From Panopea generosa (lineage: Eukaryota > Mollusca > Bivalvia > Adapedonta > Hiatellidae): DNA of 64,000 nucleotides. The stretch covers positions 85,786,056 through 85,850,055 of the forward strand of contig CM055899.1 of assembly GCA_029582155.1 (NCBI GenBank), written 5' to 3'. Shown piece by piece: positions 62,217-64,000 of this stretch; within the stretch, counting starts at the first letter, position 1, and every line of letters starts with the position of its first letter. The notes below the pieces were generated by a model that was not told the DNA's origin, ran no database searches, and saw only the letters and a list, made by a program, of their open reading frames with translations. A program made the translations under genes and the position numbers.

Positions 62217-64000
62217 GTTAGACCCCTCTGCTTAAATTCATCAAACTTCAATTGAATATAAAACCCAGACACAAACTCACAATTGCCTATTTTGAAATAG
62301 TTTTTAATAGCAAAATATTTATTAAAAAAGTAATTTCATTTATATCTTCTGGTAATGTATCATTAATATTAATTGTTTTTGTAGGAAAATGTTGTCCATT
62401 TCTTGAAAAAATATTTTTTAATGCAAATTACAAAATTTCAGATTTTGAGTTTGAATCTGAGTTTTATATTCAAAGCTTTGATGAATTTAGGTCAAGTACT
62501 TATTGCTTGGTATTAGGTGTATTGTTTGTTGTTATTTTTTTTTTCATATAAAAAATACAATATATATTTTCAGCTTTAACTTTCCAAGTTGCAGTAAAGG
62601 TCATGTTAAAAATTACAATTAATTCAGTGTCTGATAAAATGGACACATGCTTATGTCAGAATAAATTCTTGAGTATATAATTTAAGAACTGGTTATGCTG
62701 CAATGCTGGACTTAACTGGTTGTGCTGCAATGCTGGTCTTAACTGGTTATGCTGCAATGCTGGTCTGACCTAGTCATGCTGCAATGCTGGTCTTAACTGG
62801 TTATTCTGCAATGCTGGTCTGACCTAGTTATGCTGCAATGCTGGTCTTAACTGGTTATTCTGCAATGCTGGTCTGACCTAGTTATACTGCAATGCTGGTC
62901 TTAACTGGTTATGCTGCAATACTGGTCTGACCTAGTTATGCTGCAATGCAGGTCTAAACTGGTTATGCTGCAATACTTGTCTGGCCTGGTTATGCTGCAA
63001 TGCTGATCTGACCATGTTATGCTGCAATGCTGATCTGGCCTGGTTATGCTGCAATACTTGTCTGGCCTGGTTATGCTACAATGCTGATCTGACCTGGTTA
63101 TGCTGCAGTGCTGGTTTAAACTGGTTAAGCTGCAATACTGGTATGAACAGGTTATGCTGCAATGCTGGTCTGAACTGGTTATGATGCAATGCTTGTATAA
63201 ACTGATTATGCTGCAATGCTGGTCTAAACTGGTTATGCTGCAATATGTGTCTGACCTGGTAATGCTGCAATGCTGGTCTGACCTGTTTATGCTACAATGC
63301 TGGTCTGACTTGTTTATGCTACAATGCTGATTTAAACTGGTTATGCTGCAATGCTGGTCTGACCTGTTTATGCTGCAATGCTGGTCTGACCTGTTTATGC
63401 TACAATGCTGATTTAAACTGGTTATGCTGCAATGCTGGTATGAACAGGTTATGCTACAATGCTGGTCTGAACTGTTTATGCTGCGATGATGCTTAAGCTG
63501 GTGATGATGTAATGCTGGTCTTACCTGGTTATGCTGCAATGCTGGTCTGACCTGGTTATGCTGTAATGCTGGTCTGACCTAGTTATGCTGCAATGCAGGT
63601 TTAAATTGGTTATACTGCATGCTGGTCTGAACTGGTTATGCTGCAAAGTTTGACTGACCTGGTTATGCTGTGATGCTGGTCTGAACTGGTTATGCTGCAA
63701 AGATTGACTGAACTGGTTATGCTGCAAAGTTTTACTGAACTGGTTATACTGCAATGCTAGTCTGAACTGGTCGTTATTAAGTATATGGGCCAAGGGCCCC
63801 CAGAATTTATTTTCACATTTGATGAAAATTCTGTTGAGAGGTTACTGTACTTTAGAAGAGACCACAAGGGAAAAAACATGACAGAATTTACCTTGTCACA
63901 CTTGGATTAGGGACTACGGGGTCCATTTGGGCCATTGTTTTGGTGCTTGCATATACAAATTATACTAGTAATTATATTACAAATACATGGATTAAATTGT
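62217..64000 (+). other. LRRC43 intron 20 (open to the right)
   Basis: AT-rich sequence with no recognised element to 62686, then the 27-bp array, then 220 bp (63780-64000) in which I see nothing. The terminal LRRC43 exon is not here. Confidence 0.7.
62687..63772. repeat. 27-bp minisatellite, about 40 copies
   Basis: Unit ctggttatgctgcaatgctg plus gtctgac. The minus strand reads a 9-residue repeat (QHCSITRSD) open for over 200 codons because 27 is a multiple of three. No start, splice or composition evidence for a gene. Confidence 0.96.

Noticed and set aside
62901-63793. Minus-strand 212-codon frame QHCSITRSD repeats
   Set aside because: 27-bp minisatellite with a stop-free nine-codon unit. 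No supporting gene features.

Overview
The window is eukaryotic, intron-rich, AT-rich animal DNA, most likely from a mollusc and probably a bivalve. That inference rests on tRNA-derived SINE families with molluscan-type tails, several MITE families and very heavy minisatellite expansion. No bacterial, plasmid or phage features are seen. Nearly every long open frame is a by-product of tandem repeats. The real coding sequence is a set of short exons that I joined by hand from splice sites, reading phase and protein similarity.

Layout. At the left edge a minus-strand gene (first exon 5792-5952, second exon ending at 386) encodes an SR/poly-serine/lysine protein that I read as ARL6IP4 (SRp25). 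It continues beyond position 1. Head to head with it, 412 bp away, starts a very large plus-strand gene, LRRC43 (leucine-rich repeat containing 43). I can place 20 exons in unbroken phase from the ATG at 6365 to a donor after 62216. They give about 686 codons, close to the whole protein, and the C-terminal exon must lie past 64000. Vertebrate LRRC43 is linked to axonemal and testis biology; ARL6IP4 is a nuclear splicing-related protein. Nothing suggests they act together beyond sharing a promoter region.

Most of the window is LRRC43 intron. By my estimate 18-19 kb of 64 kb is tandem array. The main arrays have units of 22 bp (48.94-55.01 kb), 39 bp (28.7-31.7 kb), 99 bp (37.2-39.9 kb), 37 bp (41.26-43.56 kb), 115 bp (14.16-15.5 kb), 27 bp (62.69-63.77 kb), about 102 bp (12.63-13.25 kb) and 63 bp (45.2-45.8 kb). 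Around them lie LINE 3' ends, at least five SINE families, hAT-like and piggyBac-like MITEs, other TIR elements nested in one another, and a 4.9-kb element with terminal inverted repeats that contains the 39-bp array.

The most unusual structures are: (i) twelve tandem copies of the splice acceptor plus the first part of LRRC43 exon 6, of which only the last continues into a full exon; (ii) the 27.75-32.62 kb TIR element with repeated subterminal motifs and two 42-bp palindromes; (iii) a run of four phase-0 SR/K-rich mini-exons separated by multi-kilobase minisatellites; and (iv) a 6-kb 22-bp array whose translation is the same peptide in all three forward frames.
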